A stretch of DNA of 64,000 nucleotides from positions 57,805,325 to 57,869,324 of the forward strand of contig QCXZ01000064.1 in the NCBI GenBank assembly GCA_025024175.1, given 5' to 3'. The notes under the pieces are model-generated. The model made no database searches and was not told the origin of the DNA. It saw only the letters and a list, made by a program, of their open reading frames with translations. This stretch comes from Rhyzopertha dominica (Eukaryota; Arthropoda; Insecta; Coleoptera; Bostrichidae). The position numbers and the translations under genes were made by a program. Shown here piece after piece: positions 1-11,257 of this stretch (its first letter is position 1; every line of letters starts with the position of its first letter).

Positions 1-672
1 CCTATGGTCGTCTGTAATTTTGTTGAAAAAGTGGACTGAAGTAGGATAAAATGTGTAGTTTCACTACTCCTTAGATAAGGCACTAAGCAGTCATATTACC
101 AACAATAGCTAATCCTACGGTGCACGTGCCTTTCCGTCAAAAAATTTTACCATTTTTTCGACCGTCATTGCTACCCAAATAGAGCTTGGTAGAGGTAGTG
201 TCTTTTAATATTCATACCCTATGTACTTCTGGCACATACATAAAGATATGAACGCTGAGTTGATTATACGATGGATAAAATTTAGAAGTCAACAGGTAAT
301 AACGAAATCAAACGCATTTTGATAATAATATTAGTCAAGTACAGCTTCCTGTTTTTCGGTTTTTTATTCGCTACGATTACACCATTTTAGTGTTTTCTGA
401 CCGCAGTCTTGGAAATGTCATATATTTTTTTATATTAAAACTATTTCTAGGATTCCTGGATGCCTAGTTCATGACTGAGTGTTTGTGGCAATAGCTATAA
501 ATGCTGAATAGTCCCGATAATCCCGTCGGAACTACGAGTCGTCTCACAGTAATGTCACGTTTTGATCTTGTTATTTTATTTAAGATGCGCGTTTGGTAGC
601 CTCAGTTTTTTTTCCGTATCAATCTAGACTCTATTATCTACTCTTTATGGTCACGTAATAAGCCAAAGTTTC
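1..672. other. AT-rich interval, nothing recognised
   Basis: I see no long open frame, repeat pair or RNA gene signature here. Confidence 0.5.
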
Positions 673-1078
673 TCAATATTTGATGAATGACCTCATTGTC
701 TCTACAAGCTCATAGGTCTCGTTTATCTTGATTGATTTGCCATTTAGTGCCTTTCTCGTTGCAGTACTGGCATTCTTTAACTGTTTTTTCCTCTTATGTG
801 CAAGAGAAATCACCAAGTAACGCGAAAACCTTGTGTCATTACTTGTATCTTTGACATTCATTGTTCCAAACGCCTGTCATGGAAGCATCATACAGACTCT
901 GGCAAATCTTTTGATCGCTCTTTCCTCCCTATGTATTTTCTCAAATCGTGCTTGCTTGAGTGGCATACTTGTATATACTAAAACAGAGGAGACTGCTTTC
1001 TATCCTGGTGTTGCTCTTATTGACACTCTTTTGTTTATTATGTCCAATGCACTAGCACAGTGCTTGTGATTTAAGCCT
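673..1078 (-). pseudogene. Unclassified broken open frame, about 130 codons
   Basis: Read on the minus strand from about 1078 to 673, one frame runs about 130 codons with only two internal stops (one after ATPG, one after MMLP). The final 62 codons after the second stop are fully open from a Met. The translation is basic and hydrophilic, with pieces such as KQARFEKIHREERAIKRFAR and SLAHKRKKQLKNASTATRKA. This composition is unlike the low-complexity shadow frames nearby and looks like decayed coding sequence. I recognise no family. It could be a transposon-encoded DNA- or RNA-binding domain or an orphan exon. Plus-strand frames over the same bases are hydrophobic complements and are not preferred. 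Confidence 0.3.
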
Positions 1079-2937
1079 AGTTCCCACTAGAGTACGTCAT
1101 TTATAAATATAGAAAATGATTAGGGTTGTTTATTTCGTATTCTTGAAACGTTGTCCATCAGCCTCAACAGTAGTGTTCCTTATTTGTCGGATGTGACCCA
1201 TATGTTTTAAGGACCTTGTGCTGCATTTTAATTTACTTATATCTAGCTTAAAAACATTATTTTTCTACTTGCAAGAGGAACCATTGCGATGTTTTGATTA
1301 CTCATTTTGATCTCCGATTTTTGTAACTACATTCTGTACAGTCTGCATAGATCCTACCCCTGCTGCCCTTCCATCGTTTGCCGTTACTACTAAGCGCAGA
1401 TCATTCGAATATGCGTCAACCTCTTCGTCGAGTAGTAATCACCCCCAGGACGTCGTTCGGTAGGTCCGAGAGCCAATCCCTGGGGAACCTAGTTATTAGC
1501 TATTTGTCATTAGAGTCTTTTAGTAATCTATATCTCAGGCATGACTTAATTACATACTGATGTAGGATGTGGAGCATTATTCTTGTCCGAATGAAGTTTA
1601 TTATATCTGTTATTAAATATTTTAAAAGGAAATAATTAATGCAACAATGGTACAGTCACAAGTTGGCTATCATCTTTTGATTTTTCTTTTTAGCAACCGG
1701 GGATTTCTTGTCTCTATTGCATTTTTCGAATGTTAAATACATCTTGTTTATATAAACACCTTTAAGTATAAATAAAGTATTTCTTTAACTAAAACTTATT
1801 TCCACTATTTCTTGGTAAATTCAAATTTCGTTTTTACAGCTGCCCATATTTCTACATACTGCAATTTATTTGCAGGTATTTATGATGTGTTCTCTCAAGT
1901 ACACTCACGTCCCAAAAATACAACGAATACGTCATCTATACAAATAAGTATTTATGCTATATCCTGTTTGTTCAAAAAATAATGTCGGTTTTTGCAATAC
2001 CTTACCTGTTATTTTGACGTGAAATTTTTATCTTCTATATGCATGTTACATAATAGAGTGGTATGGCAACTGCCACTTCGAAGTTGTGGCCGTTATCGAT
2101 GCATAGCAGTAAATGGTAAAAGAGGGTCGTGAAGAGCTATTTATGTTCACTTAAACAAAAATGCCAAGAATTAAATTTGCTGTAAATGAAGTCCGCGACA
2201 CCATATATCTATCTGCTTTTATTTAGCCAGCGTGTTGCCTTCAAATTGACTACGCTATCAGGCATTTGGCATTAGGATTAAGTGACCATTTTATCGAAGT
2301 ATGCCGATGTGTTATAACAATATTTTTACCCAAACATATAGATTTAAAGGAAATGCTTATTGTGGCACAAACAATGGACATGTAAATTATCCATACATTG
2401 GTATAGGTAAACGTTTTAAGGTAACATAAGTTGGTATTAACAAATAACACTAATAAGAAAAACAACTTTTTGTAAAAATAAAAAACAGTTTTATGTTTAA
2501 TGCAGTTCTCGCTCTGCACAATCACAGTTGTATGATATAACACCCTCAAAATGTAAGGGAAACTGATAAAAGCTTTTACTGTTCCACTTTGTCAAATGAA
2601 AACGAAGGTTACAGATATGCACATAAATATAGTATTGTAATACTTATTGAACCTTTCTATTTTGTTTACTTTTGGGATATTGTTCTTCAAAATAGTTATA
2701 ATCAGATTGTTGTAATATCTGAGCGCTTTTGCCCTGGTTTGGGCCTTTTTCAACATTTATTTATTTCGCTTAGATGGTCTCAGTTTGAGAAGCCTTTAAG
2801 TGTATGTATAAATAAATGTTATAAAACGCTCAAACCATGGCGGAAACGTTCAAATATTAAAACAATATGATTATAACTGTTTTGAAGAACTGTTAAGTAC
2901 AAATTAAACACAGCATAGATAAATATAGTTATATAGG
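1079..2937. other. AT-rich interval, nothing recognised
   Basis: Open frames at 2250-2549 (-) and 2589-2870 (+) are short, low in complexity and without recognisable motifs. I treat them as chance. Confidence 0.45.
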
Positions 2938-3028
2938 TATAAGTAAGAATTTAGATGACAATGCCATCTGTCAGCATTACACTGACCTGATGACAAAACC
3001 ACCTAGCTGCCTCAACGTGTACTACTTC
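2938..3028. repeat. Dispersed repeat, partner at 11588-11676
   Basis: About 90 bases here match 11588-11676 in the same orientation with scattered differences. Both contain the core AATGCCATCTGTCAGCATT followed by a shared GATGACAAA.CCACCTAGCTGCC stretch. No open frame is conserved across both copies. The distant partner lies inside the insertion at 11425-12285, so this is probably part of a dispersed non-autonomous element. Confidence 0.7.
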
Positions 3029-3035
3029 CTAAAGG

Positions 3036-3063
3036 AAGTGACCTGTCAGGCTACAGGTCACTT
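3036..3063. repeat. Perfect 11-bp hairpin
   Basis: AAGTGACCTGT at 3036-3046 is followed after six bases by its exact reverse complement at 3053-3063. It directly follows the dispersed repeat at 2938-3028 and may mark the end of that element. The partner copy near 11.68 kb lacks it. Confidence 0.6.
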
Positions 3064-3082
3064 GTGTTAGAAATTTGGAGTC

Positions 3083-3490
3083 TCAAAGAGAACGTAAGAG
3101 TGCAAAATCACATACCAAATCCTTAATTTCCTTAAGAAATTGCATACTACCCCGTAACACTTCGCCGAGCTCGTTAAACTGTCGAACGTTACGTATCTCC
3201 CCGTAATGGAAGAAACTTTGGTGGTGAAAAAAATATAGCATGGAAACTAGGAGGAGAAAGAAAAAGAGGAAAACCCAAAATATGGTCGAAATGTTCATGT
3301 AGATTTGAAAAAATGGAGGTGTTGAGATGAAAATATGACTTTTAAGACAGAACAGAATGAAAGTGAAATACATACAAAAAACTGACCTACCACAAGAAAA
3401 TATTACAAATATTTGTTTATCGTTAGCTGACACGACCTCCTCTATACTGTCTTCCTTTTCTATCCCAGCCCCAGATCCGACACTGACCAC
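3083..3490 (-). other. Orphan open frame, possible exon pieces
   Basis: A 135-codon minus-strand frame. Its two ends look protein-like: the N-terminal part (GIEKEDSIEEVVSANDKQ) and the C-terminal part (RNVRQFNELGEVLRGSMQF). They are separated by a very hydrophobic, T-rich middle that reads more like intron than protein. The C-terminal piece is preceded by a T-rich tract with AG and followed by GTATGT, which fits a short exon. I do not recognise the product. It may equally be a chance frame. Confidence 0.2.
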
Positions 3491-3537
3491 TGTATTTCGC
3501 TCCGGATAAACGCTATTAATCTCCGATTAGATTCAAA
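3491..3537. repeat. 47-bp inverted repeat, partner at 7975-8021
   Basis: The reverse complement of these 47 bases matches 7975-8021 at 43 positions. The shared core includes GATTAATAGCGTTTATCCGG. The pair encloses 4.4 kb containing a non-LTR retroposon. It could be the inverted ends of a larger decayed element or two independent copies of a dispersed repeat. Confidence 0.7.
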
Positions 3538-5037
3538 CCCAGTTGTAAAAAGGATTCCTTACTTTCCAGGAAACGGTCTGCCCGCTCCGTGTTTACATGC
3601 TGGCCGGACTGACGTTAAAATACAACGTGCGTCCGCGTTTATCAAGCCGCATCTCGAACCCTTTTAAATGGAGCACGCCTCCTCCAGGTTGCGACGTGAG
3701 CCCAACTGGCATATATTATTTTCTGTATCTCGATCTCTCGGGACTGGTTTTTCATCCGAAGATGTCAACGCTCAGCGACGGCAAGTGAAGCTTGTTTTTG
3801 CTTGTTGTACAAGTTTTTGAATCGATCTGTCACAGACATGTTTGCAAGTTTATTATCTCGCTCGATTTTTAATTAGTGAAATGACCGAGTGGCGTCGAAC
3901 ATGACACTGGAATGGGAGGAGCGCATTTATTAAATATGAGAGTGCAGCTACGCTCGCTAATTATATATGAATTAGGAGGCGTTAGGTTCAAGCGTTCACT
4001 TTTTCAGCATGTGCTAATGAAATTAAGAAAAGTGCATTAAAAGGTATAGAATATCTTCTAATAAATCAAGTCATACACTACAATAACGTAATAAATTTGC
4101 TGACGACGCCAGGCGTACTTGTTAATTTGGTATAATTTGATGTGCTCTGACGAATGGTTATTCACGCATAGCATTTACTAACAGATATATTTATACTGTC
4201 AATTTGCTTTGTATTAACGATAACGGTTGCTGAATTATACCTACACATATACGTTAAACAAGTATGGTACCCGAGAGGGTAACCACTAAGAGAAAATCTG
4301 TCCCACTGGTTACAGATTACATAAGATTTTAGTAGATTATAAGGAGATTAAAGATTCGTGAATCCTACTAGAGATTGCGCGGATTGCATAATTGATTTTG
4401 GGATTAATACGATTACATAAGTAGTCATTACAAAGGACTTCCCGAGGATCATAAGAAAAAACATCCTAATAGCAAGCGTAACGTCAGTAAGAACACTGAA
4501 ATAATGTTTCATTTGAGGTGCAGATTGAGCAATTTGTTGCTTCACAATGCTCCTTTTAAATGTTTGCTCAAGGGTTCTTTTATATTTCTTCTTCTGTCCA
4601 ACTGCTTTTTGTTCGAAAATGTATTTTTAGATAACTATATTAAATTACTGGCGAGCTATAGCTTAAATAAACTAAATGTGTAGCTCAGAACAGCCAATAA
4701 GCATTTTAAGTTGTGAATAATTTCATTTTGGAGCAAATATTATCGACTTATTGTTCTAGACTGCTTGCAAGTTAATTATAAAGTAAGTACATTACATCTT
4801 TTCATTAACAAATGTAGAGGTGGTTAATAAAACAGTTCAACTTCTACCGCATTATGAAATAAATTATTGGCAGGTTATGTGGCAAAAATTTATTGTCCTA
4901 TAGTAAATTTCAAAGCTTATGCATATAATTTATTACATAAACGTCCTCCAGAAGACCAGCATTGTAAAAGTTTAGACCACAGGAAGTCAACTGCATAATT
5001 GTAATTCACATTTTATTGTCTAAAATTATATTAATGT
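3538..5037. other. Non-repetitive interval, GC-richer at its left end
   Basis: Bases 3540-3790 are clearly richer in GC and CpG than their surroundings and have a 63-codon open frame on the plus strand with no recognisable motif. The rest is AT-rich, with nothing recognised. The GC-rich patch could be a conserved regulatory or exonic remnant. Confidence 0.3.
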
Positions 5038-6660
5038 AATAATAATAATAATAATAATAATAAGTGTAAATGATGGGCAAACAAGGACAAACATAAAATG
5101 TTACACAAGATCTTGAATTCACTCTTGGCACTAAGAAAGTTAATCGACACAATAATGTACTAACAATGCGACCATGTACAATTATATACAAAAAAGCTAT
5201 AGCATAAAGATTTCGCCGAAAACTTTATGATGCAACTCAAATTCGGCATACAGAGTCGAAGACGGACAATCAAAATGGGGATATGGGTTAAATTTCTTAT
5301 AATATAAGTATCTACAGAATTTCTTTTGTATACGTTCAATCTGAGTAGCATAAACAGCATAACCAGGACACCAAACTACTGAGCAGTACTTTAGTTTACT
5401 TCTCACAAATGCACAATACAGTTTCAAAATACAAGAAATGTTATTGAAATCCCTAGTTTATCGCTTAATAAACCCCACTGTTCTAATAGCATCACCACAC
5501 ATTTGCTCTATATGTAAGTTAAATGAGAGAGGCCTATCAAAAGTGATTCCCAAATCTTTTATTTGAGATACACGTTCCAACTCAGAACCGCTGACACTGT
5601 AATGAAAAACAGTCGGATTCTGAATCCCACAGAAAGAAATAATTTTACGTTTAACAATATTTAGATTCATTATGTTCTCTGCACACCAGAGAGAAACTGT
5701 TCTAGACCATTTTGCATCGCAGTACAATCTTCAATAGATTTTATGCATCTTACAATTTTCAGATCATCTGCGTACACCAATACATGCGACTTAAATATAG
5801 AAAATATATCGTTGAAGAAGGACAAAAACAAAAGTGGTCCTAAATTGGAACCTTGCACTACTTCACTACATGTTTGAAATGGCTTTGATTTATAACCTAA
5901 ATATTCAACATATTGAAATCGTGCTGTCAACAAAGAATTAAGAAACAGTATCAAAGAATCACATAAGCCGTAACTTTGTAATTTCCGCAATGAAATGCGA
6001 TGATCGACAACATCAAAAGCTTTTGATAGATCTGTATAAATAACATCAGTTTGTAACTTATTTTCTAAATTATCAGAAAGCAGTTGCGTGTATTCACTTA
6101 AATTGGTTGCAGTAGATTTACCTTTTATAAAACCGTGTTGACCTTCATTTATAAATATGTGCATGTGGTTATATAGATACTTTGCAAAAATAGACTCAAA
6201 AATTTTGGCAAAATTGCAGCTTATGGCTACTGCTCTATAATTTTTAACATTACTTCGATCTCCGGACTTGAAAACCGGAAAAACCTTGGAATTCTTCCAG
6301 ACATTTGGATAAATACCTGTTTGTAAAGATAAATTATAAATGTGTCGGAGCGGCTTCAAAAAACAGCTAACACAATCTTTCACAATAAATGACGGTATAT
6401 TGTCCGTCCCAGCAGTTAAGTTAGGCTTCATCTTCTTCGCAGCCGCAATGATGTCTTCATCCGAAATGGAGAACAAATGCATTGTAGCAGCAATGGACAC
6501 ATCACCACACAAGTTTATATTAGTTTGACTCTGTGCATCTTCACTGTTTTTTATGTAAACGCTACCAAAAAAGTCAGCAAAATCTCCAACATTATCCGTT
6601 GGATTCGACACAAGATTATCCTGATAACCCATTGTTGAAGGGAGACCCGAGACATAATAG
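5037..6660 (-). mobile_element. Degenerate non-LTR retrotransposon (Jockey/CR1-like reverse transcriptase)
   Basis: Minus-strand reverse transcriptase of a non-LTR retroposon, which would copy its own RNA at a nicked chromosomal target. The largest frame (6632-5670, 320 codons) carries, in order, the finger motif GTDNIPSF, the NYRAVAIS block, GFIKGKSTATNL, the motif A aspartate in LSKAFDVVDH, the motif B block VVQGSNLGPLLF (usual form GVPQGS.LGPLLF) and the catalytic VYADDLKI near 5763-5777. The thumb and C-terminal region continue in three other frames (5727-5458, 5427-5197, 5191-5006), ending in VPRVNSRSC..FYV. There are therefore at least three frameshifts. No endonuclease or ORF1 is seen, so the copy is 5'-truncated near 6660. 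It runs into an (AAT)n tract at 5038-5063, its likely 3' tail. It is inactive. The exact clade is an inference. Confidence 0.9.
5038..5063. repeat. (AAT)n tract at retroposon 3' end
   Basis: About 26 bases of AAT units lie at the 3' edge of the minus-strand retroposon. Short tandem tails of this kind are usual for CR1/L2/I-type elements. Confidence 0.85.
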
Positions 6661-7455
6661 TCTGTCTATTGATACAAATAGCACATGAGCACAATTTAAG
6701 ACAAACAATTAAAATCATTCTTCAAAGTTTATCAATTTTCAATTTCACTATTTGTTATTATTATATATATTCCAATACAATTAACATATCTTAACATTTT
6801 TAACTATTCTAACGACATAAATACAACCATATCAAATAAGCACATACCTTCAGAGCGTCCTGATAAGCTGCAAGTCTTACATTAGAAATTTGCATAATAA
6901 TTAATGTTTAGTTTTGTTTTCTTTTTTTAATTAATAAAAATTATATTCTTACTATACTTAAAACATTTTTTCTTTTACGTTATATCTAATCTATACAAGC
7001 TTTGCATGATTATCGGCAAAAAAGCTAGCATAAAATAGTTGTACAGTAATCTTAATCAAACTCAGATGGCTAATATAACATTTAAAGGTGGCGCGTAAAT
7101 GGTTTAATTCTTACGCAGCAATTTGATAACGGCGATTTGTATTGCAGATTGCGTTCTCCCATGAAGTACGATTTGAGTCTCGGCCCTTGTTGTTCTCCAA
7201 ATATTTCGTATTTTTCCAATTGTTTGAGGCACGATGCAAAGTTGTGTTTTCAAAAATAGAACTATGCTTTTTCGAATATAGTATTCCTTCTAAATGAAAC
7301 GGTAATTTATCTTTCCAATAGTTTTCTGAGGAATATACATTTTGTTTTTTCTACCTGTAAATGTGGCTGCCAGTTACTAGGGCTGTGACAGCACTGATAT
7401 TCCGGCATGATGTGCCCCATAAAACATATTTACGTAAAAACTTGTTTCATTTTTA
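6661..7455. other. AT-rich interval, nothing recognised
   Basis: No coding motif or paired repeat was found. Confidence 0.45.
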
Positions 7456-7499
7456 AAATGCATGTCTATGCTGTGCTGTCTACACCTCAACCAACTGGT
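7456..7499. repeat. 44-bp repeat, inverted partner near 11790-11834
   Basis: The stretch beginning TAAAATGCATGTCTATGCTG matches the reverse complement of the sequence ending near 11834 with one mismatch. A weaker start-only match (AAAATGCATGTCT) is also present near 8597. It is probably the same dispersed non-autonomous family as the insertion at 11425-12285. Confidence 0.65.
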
Positions 7500-7537
7500 T
7501 CAGTCATTACTGCTTGATATACGTGTAAGCAAGTAGT

Positions 7538-7735
7538 TTATGCAACTTTCATATGCCTAAAGAATTTTTTTGTATCTTGAGTTTGTTTGTTTCGGACTCC
7601 TTTATTACTGCAAGCGTTCTTCCAATGATCTAAATTACTTAGCTTACTTCCTTTTAATATTCTTCTCGCTGCAGGATTGCTGCGTCCCACAAACACCAAC
7701 TTATCAAAAAAAAACAGGCTGTTTACAAGTAGCAA
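7538..7735 (-). other. Orphan 65-codon frame, possible exon
   Basis: A minus-strand frame whose last 50 residues (VGRSNPAARRILKGSKLSNL and onward) look protein-like and basic. Upstream on the same strand is a T-rich tract ending in AG, as at a splice acceptor. The frame ends in a normal stop. No family is recognised. It could be a terminal exon or a transposon scrap. Confidence 0.2.
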
Positions 7736-7974
7736 TCCTTTTTAGTATAAAAAAACGTCAGCAAGCAGAAATGAAACTGTCAGTAGTATTGTAATTATAT
7801 CCACTTTCAATACCTAACAGTGTACATTCTTGAGCAATTCGTCAAATACTGTTACCCATGTTTAGCGAAATAAAATGAGCAATTAAGTTGTAGGAGTCAT
7901 TTGCTCCTATACTGTACACAGTTAGATATCTNGCAAAACCCTGCAAGAAAATAAGAATACTTTTTACAAATGCA

Positions 7975-8021
7975 TTTGAATCTAATGGAAGATTAATAGC
8001 GTTTATCCGGAACGAAACACA
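7975..8021. repeat. 47-bp inverted repeat, partner at 3491-3537
   Basis: 43 of 47 bases match the reverse complement of 3491-3537. See that entry. Confidence 0.7.
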
Positions 8022-8655
8022 GCAGCTTATGCAGACGGTACAGCTGTGCGCACTGGTTAATTTTAACGTTTGCTAATTTATGCCCAGAAAGTTACGCAGT
8101 ACGGGTATCAAGAGACAGTTACTTAACTGTCATCAGATATACACGCTTTCTTTTAAAGTTTAACGGTAACCGGACAGAACAAATATTAATTTAACGAATT
8201 CGTGCAGATACTGCTGCATGATGTCCTCGAATGCCCTGTGTTCTTTTTGTCTTGATTTGCATTCACGCTTTCTTCGCCGTGACGGTTCGCACCTCAATAT
8301 ACCGTGCTGCTGCACAACTCATACAGATCGATGTTGCGAAAATGTAAGTATGTCAGATTATCTTTTGTTTTCCATTTAGGAGGCTAGTTCTGACCGTTAA
8401 AAACTCTTAAAACTCCCAAAGTTTTGAATATTAATCTTAATTTTAGCACGTTATAAAAAGACCGATTGGCTGAAGGGTATTTACAAGTTTTGCAATTGTA
8501 TTTGTTCTAATGAATATAAAGTCGATATAGGGCAGCGAAGCAAGGAGACCAGATACCCTGAAAGCATCCCAGGAAAGTAATTTCAAAATTATTAAAATGC
8601 ATGTCTGTGTTATACTCGTAACTGGTGATAATTTTCATTCACATTTGATATCGCA
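8022..8655. other. No gene recognised; region upstream of mariner-like remnant
   Basis: The missing 5' terminal inverted repeat of the element at 8656-9968 would be expected here. I could not find a copy of its 3' end in inverted orientation. Confidence 0.4.
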
Positions 8656-9483
8656 ATGCCTCAAGTTAACTGAACATGATCGCATCGAAATTTTGATGAT
8701 GATTGGTTATGGAGGTAAAAGGTGAAGTTATTATGTAGTTATATTAGTTGCACTCTACAATGCAATTCATGAAGGTCGTGAACTAATTACCAGATCAACA
8801 GTAATTAAAACAGTGCAACGTTTTGACAAAACCGGCGGTGTTAAAAATCGTCAAAAACCAGGACGTCCTAAGGTTGATACGAGTGAGGAAAGTAGCTTGA
8901 ATGTTCTTTTAGATATACAAGAGAATCCCAAGTGTTCCGTACAACAGCGTGCTCTCACTCATTATATTAGCCTAAGATCTGTTTCATTCATACAAAATTC
9001 ATTTATTACAAGAAATGAGCGAAGATGATTTCGGTCGTAGGATAGAATGTTAGATGAATATAGATTAATTGGATTATGTTTTCTAATGAAGCGAATTTTT
9101 GCTTCAATGGTAATGTGAATAGACGTAATTGCAGATATTGGTCGGACACAAATCCACATTGGATGGAACAAGTTCGCTCGTTCCCTAATTGTGAAAATGC
9201 TTGCGTCCTTCTGAATAGGTATGGTTTCAGCAAGATGGTGCACCGCCCCATTTTGCAGTCAACGTTCGTGGATATTTGAATGCGATATTTTCAGACAGAT
9301 GGATTCGTAGGCGCGGAGCGATAGAATGCCCAGCATGTTCCCTTGATCTGACACTGCCTGATTTGTTCCTGTGGGGGGTATTCAAAAAATCGTATTTATG
9401 CTGATCGGAACATTAGCAAAGTTTTACTCAAAGCTGCATTACTACCAGGAAGTAAATGAGGAACATTTTGAGGATCTGCTCTA
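8656..9483 (+). pseudogene. DD41D mariner-like transposase remnant
   Basis: An IS630-Tc1-mariner DDE transposase, which would cut and rejoin its own ends. The start Met at 8656 opens the N-terminal helix-turn-helix (RIEILMMIGYG, then TVIKTVQRFDKTGGV, then GRPKV), which is interrupted by stops and frameshifts. The linker EMSEDDFGRRIEC is recognisable. The first catalytic position reads FSNEANF, with Asn at 9085-9087 in place of Asp. The second Asp is in QQDGAPPHFA (codon 9234-9236) and the third in SPDLTLPDLFLWG (codon 9360-9362). They are in one frame and 41 residues apart, which defines the DD41D class (rosa/VISITOR-like). The C-terminus ends NEEHFEDLL. The Asp-to-Asn change and several stops make it inactive. 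It is related to, but clearly diverged from, the copy at 21.3-23.6 kb. Confidence 0.9.
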
Positions 9484-9493
9484 ATGCAAATCT

Positions 9494-9966
9494 GGAAAAA
9501 TATTGCAATTTTTCACGGAATCACATTTTTGTTTTTTTTGGGTACCCGATTCGCAATAAATTGATCAAACTATCGAAAATTATTACCAGTCAAAGAAAGA
9601 TGGTAATACCAGTCTTTTTTGTTGATTTTCGCGATAAAGAAAATTGTTTTCATTCTTTTCGTGCTATATGTCAGACTCAATTATTGTATTTACACCTTTC
9701 TCAACTTAGAAGTAATAAATTGTACAAGTGTGATACATTTCTGAAATCAGGAAAAATATTCTTTTCAATGATGAGCTTTTTGGCCCATCTTCCCATCAAA
9801 GAAGAGTGTAACTAGCGCCCATATTTTGGAAACGAGAGCTGATACGGAGTTAAAAAATTCCAAAAGATGCATTTTAATTACCCGTAGGTCCATGCGCAAT
9901 TTCAGAAAAATCGGTCAAACAGAACCTGAAATATCCTGCCGGTTCCATACTTTGTAGCGACCCTGT
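9494..9966. repeat. 3' region of DD41D element, copy 1
   Basis: Matches 11258-11424 plus 12286-12533 collinearly, with about 35 extra bases near 9622-9656. Anchors are TTTTTCACGG, CCCGATTCG.AATAAATTGAT, and the terminal block ending GCGACCCTGT. Confidence 0.85.
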
Positions 9967-9968
9967 AT

Positions 9969-10195
9969 GTATGCATATTCTGACGATTACAAGTCTCTCA
10001 ATGATGACAGTAAACTAGAGGTCTTATCTTATTCTTGGTAAGAGAATTATTTTTTACCAAACCAAAGACAAAGAGTGGCATTATTACCATCAAAGACAGA
10101 ACCTTTAGACAAAGTTCTTTGTAAAACTACATCAACGAATCACCAAGAAAGCAAGACGTCATAGCAACGACACGCCAACCTGGTAATGATTTTTA
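9969..10195. other. Nothing recognised
   Basis: Short interval between two repeat ends. Confidence 0.4.
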
Positions 10196-10335
10196 GAATT
10201 TGGTTCAGTTAGGACGTGTTTTTCGCGTTAGGTTGTACCATATTTTTTATTCCTGTCCTGAATATGTCCGTTATAAGAGTGGACGAAACGTCGTTCTTAT
10301 TTCCTAAACCGGGCCCCGTCTAACCCAAGAAGATT
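10196..10335 (+). repeat. Penelope-type element terminus with hammerhead-like core
   Basis: Contains TCCTGAATATGTCC, then an 11-base loop, then GGACGAAACGTCG. CTGA plus a GTCC/GGAC stem followed by GAAAC resembles the core of the hammerhead ribozymes carried in Penelope-like element ends, although the conserved CTGATGA is degraded to CTGAATA. The following TTTCCTAAACCGGG...GTCTAACCC block recurs in inverted orientation at about 19655-19685, so this is a dispersed family. The assignment to Penelope is an inference from the motif and the family resemblance. Confidence 0.5.
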
Positions 10336-11257
10336 TCGATCTCTATCTGAATGTCCGCGAAAGCTTATGTTCATACATATTTTTGATGTGTCCTTTAATA
10401 TTTCCGAAGGCTTTGTATAAAAGCAGACTTTACTTTATCATTTTCCGCGCGTTTACTGTTAGTGTGTAGAATATACATGGTGGCAAATATATCAGAGAAT
10501 GTAAAAGTGTTTTATGTAAAACGCATTAATTTTATCCCTGTAAAAATTAAGTGCTACAATCTTCCAGGACTTCTAGGCCTTCCCTAGGTTATCAAGTAGT
10601 CCATTTAGGATACACTCCATCGAGCCTCAGTTGTGATCCATCAATCTCCATTATCTCCGTATCTTATTTCCACTGCTAAACCAATGTGTCCCATTAAATT
10701 TTAAGGAGCATCAAATTCCAAAAACATGACCTGCGGTTACAGCGTCATGGCTTCGCGTACAACTGTGCTCTCATCTCTAAGTCTTATTAGTATTAGCCAT
10801 CAGGTAAAGAACCTCCGGTCATGAACTAAACACAGCTAGTTTAGTACAAATGTATTTTCCCCCGCGGCATACAAAGTGCGCTAGCTTAGTGTATGCAAAT
10901 AGCGAACGTCTGGTACCTTGCACATGATAGATTGTGTCATAAAGAAAGATAGATTGTGTGTTTTACATTCATTTCCTTGTATAAACACTCTGCTGAAGTA
11001 GTGGCCGCCTGTATAGCTGACCATTACGTTAATGTAAATATGCTGTTAATCACGCCAGCGAATTGTTGATTTAATGAACAGATGCATAAGCGTGTGATAC
11101 TAAATTAGGATTGCATTGGTGCTTTCATCAACTGATCAAAAAACGGGGTAAAATGTAACATAAACTCGTAATCTTAATGGATGCTTCGAGTAAACAAACT
11201 TCAGCGCTTGTTGGAAAATTCATTCGCCAGGTTTTGCATCTTCTGTAATGTAAGTGT
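10336..11257. other. Nothing recognised
   Basis: No open frame above chance and no paired repeat was found. Confidence 0.45.

Larger units (their letters stand above)
8656..9968 (+). mobile_element. Decayed DD41D mariner-like transposon, 5' end missing
   Basis: This unit comprises a broken transposase (8656-9483) and a 3' non-coding region that ends near 9968 in GCGACCCTGTA. An end of the form ...CCCTGTA is typical of Tc1/mariner termini inserted at TA. The 3' region 9494-9966 has a second copy at 11258-12533. No matching 5' inverted repeat was found, so the left end is truncated or too diverged to see. Confidence 0.75.

Noticed and set aside
2250..2870. Open frames at 2250-2549 (-) and 2589-2870 (+)
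   Set aside because: Low-complexity, AT-driven frames without motifs or splice context.
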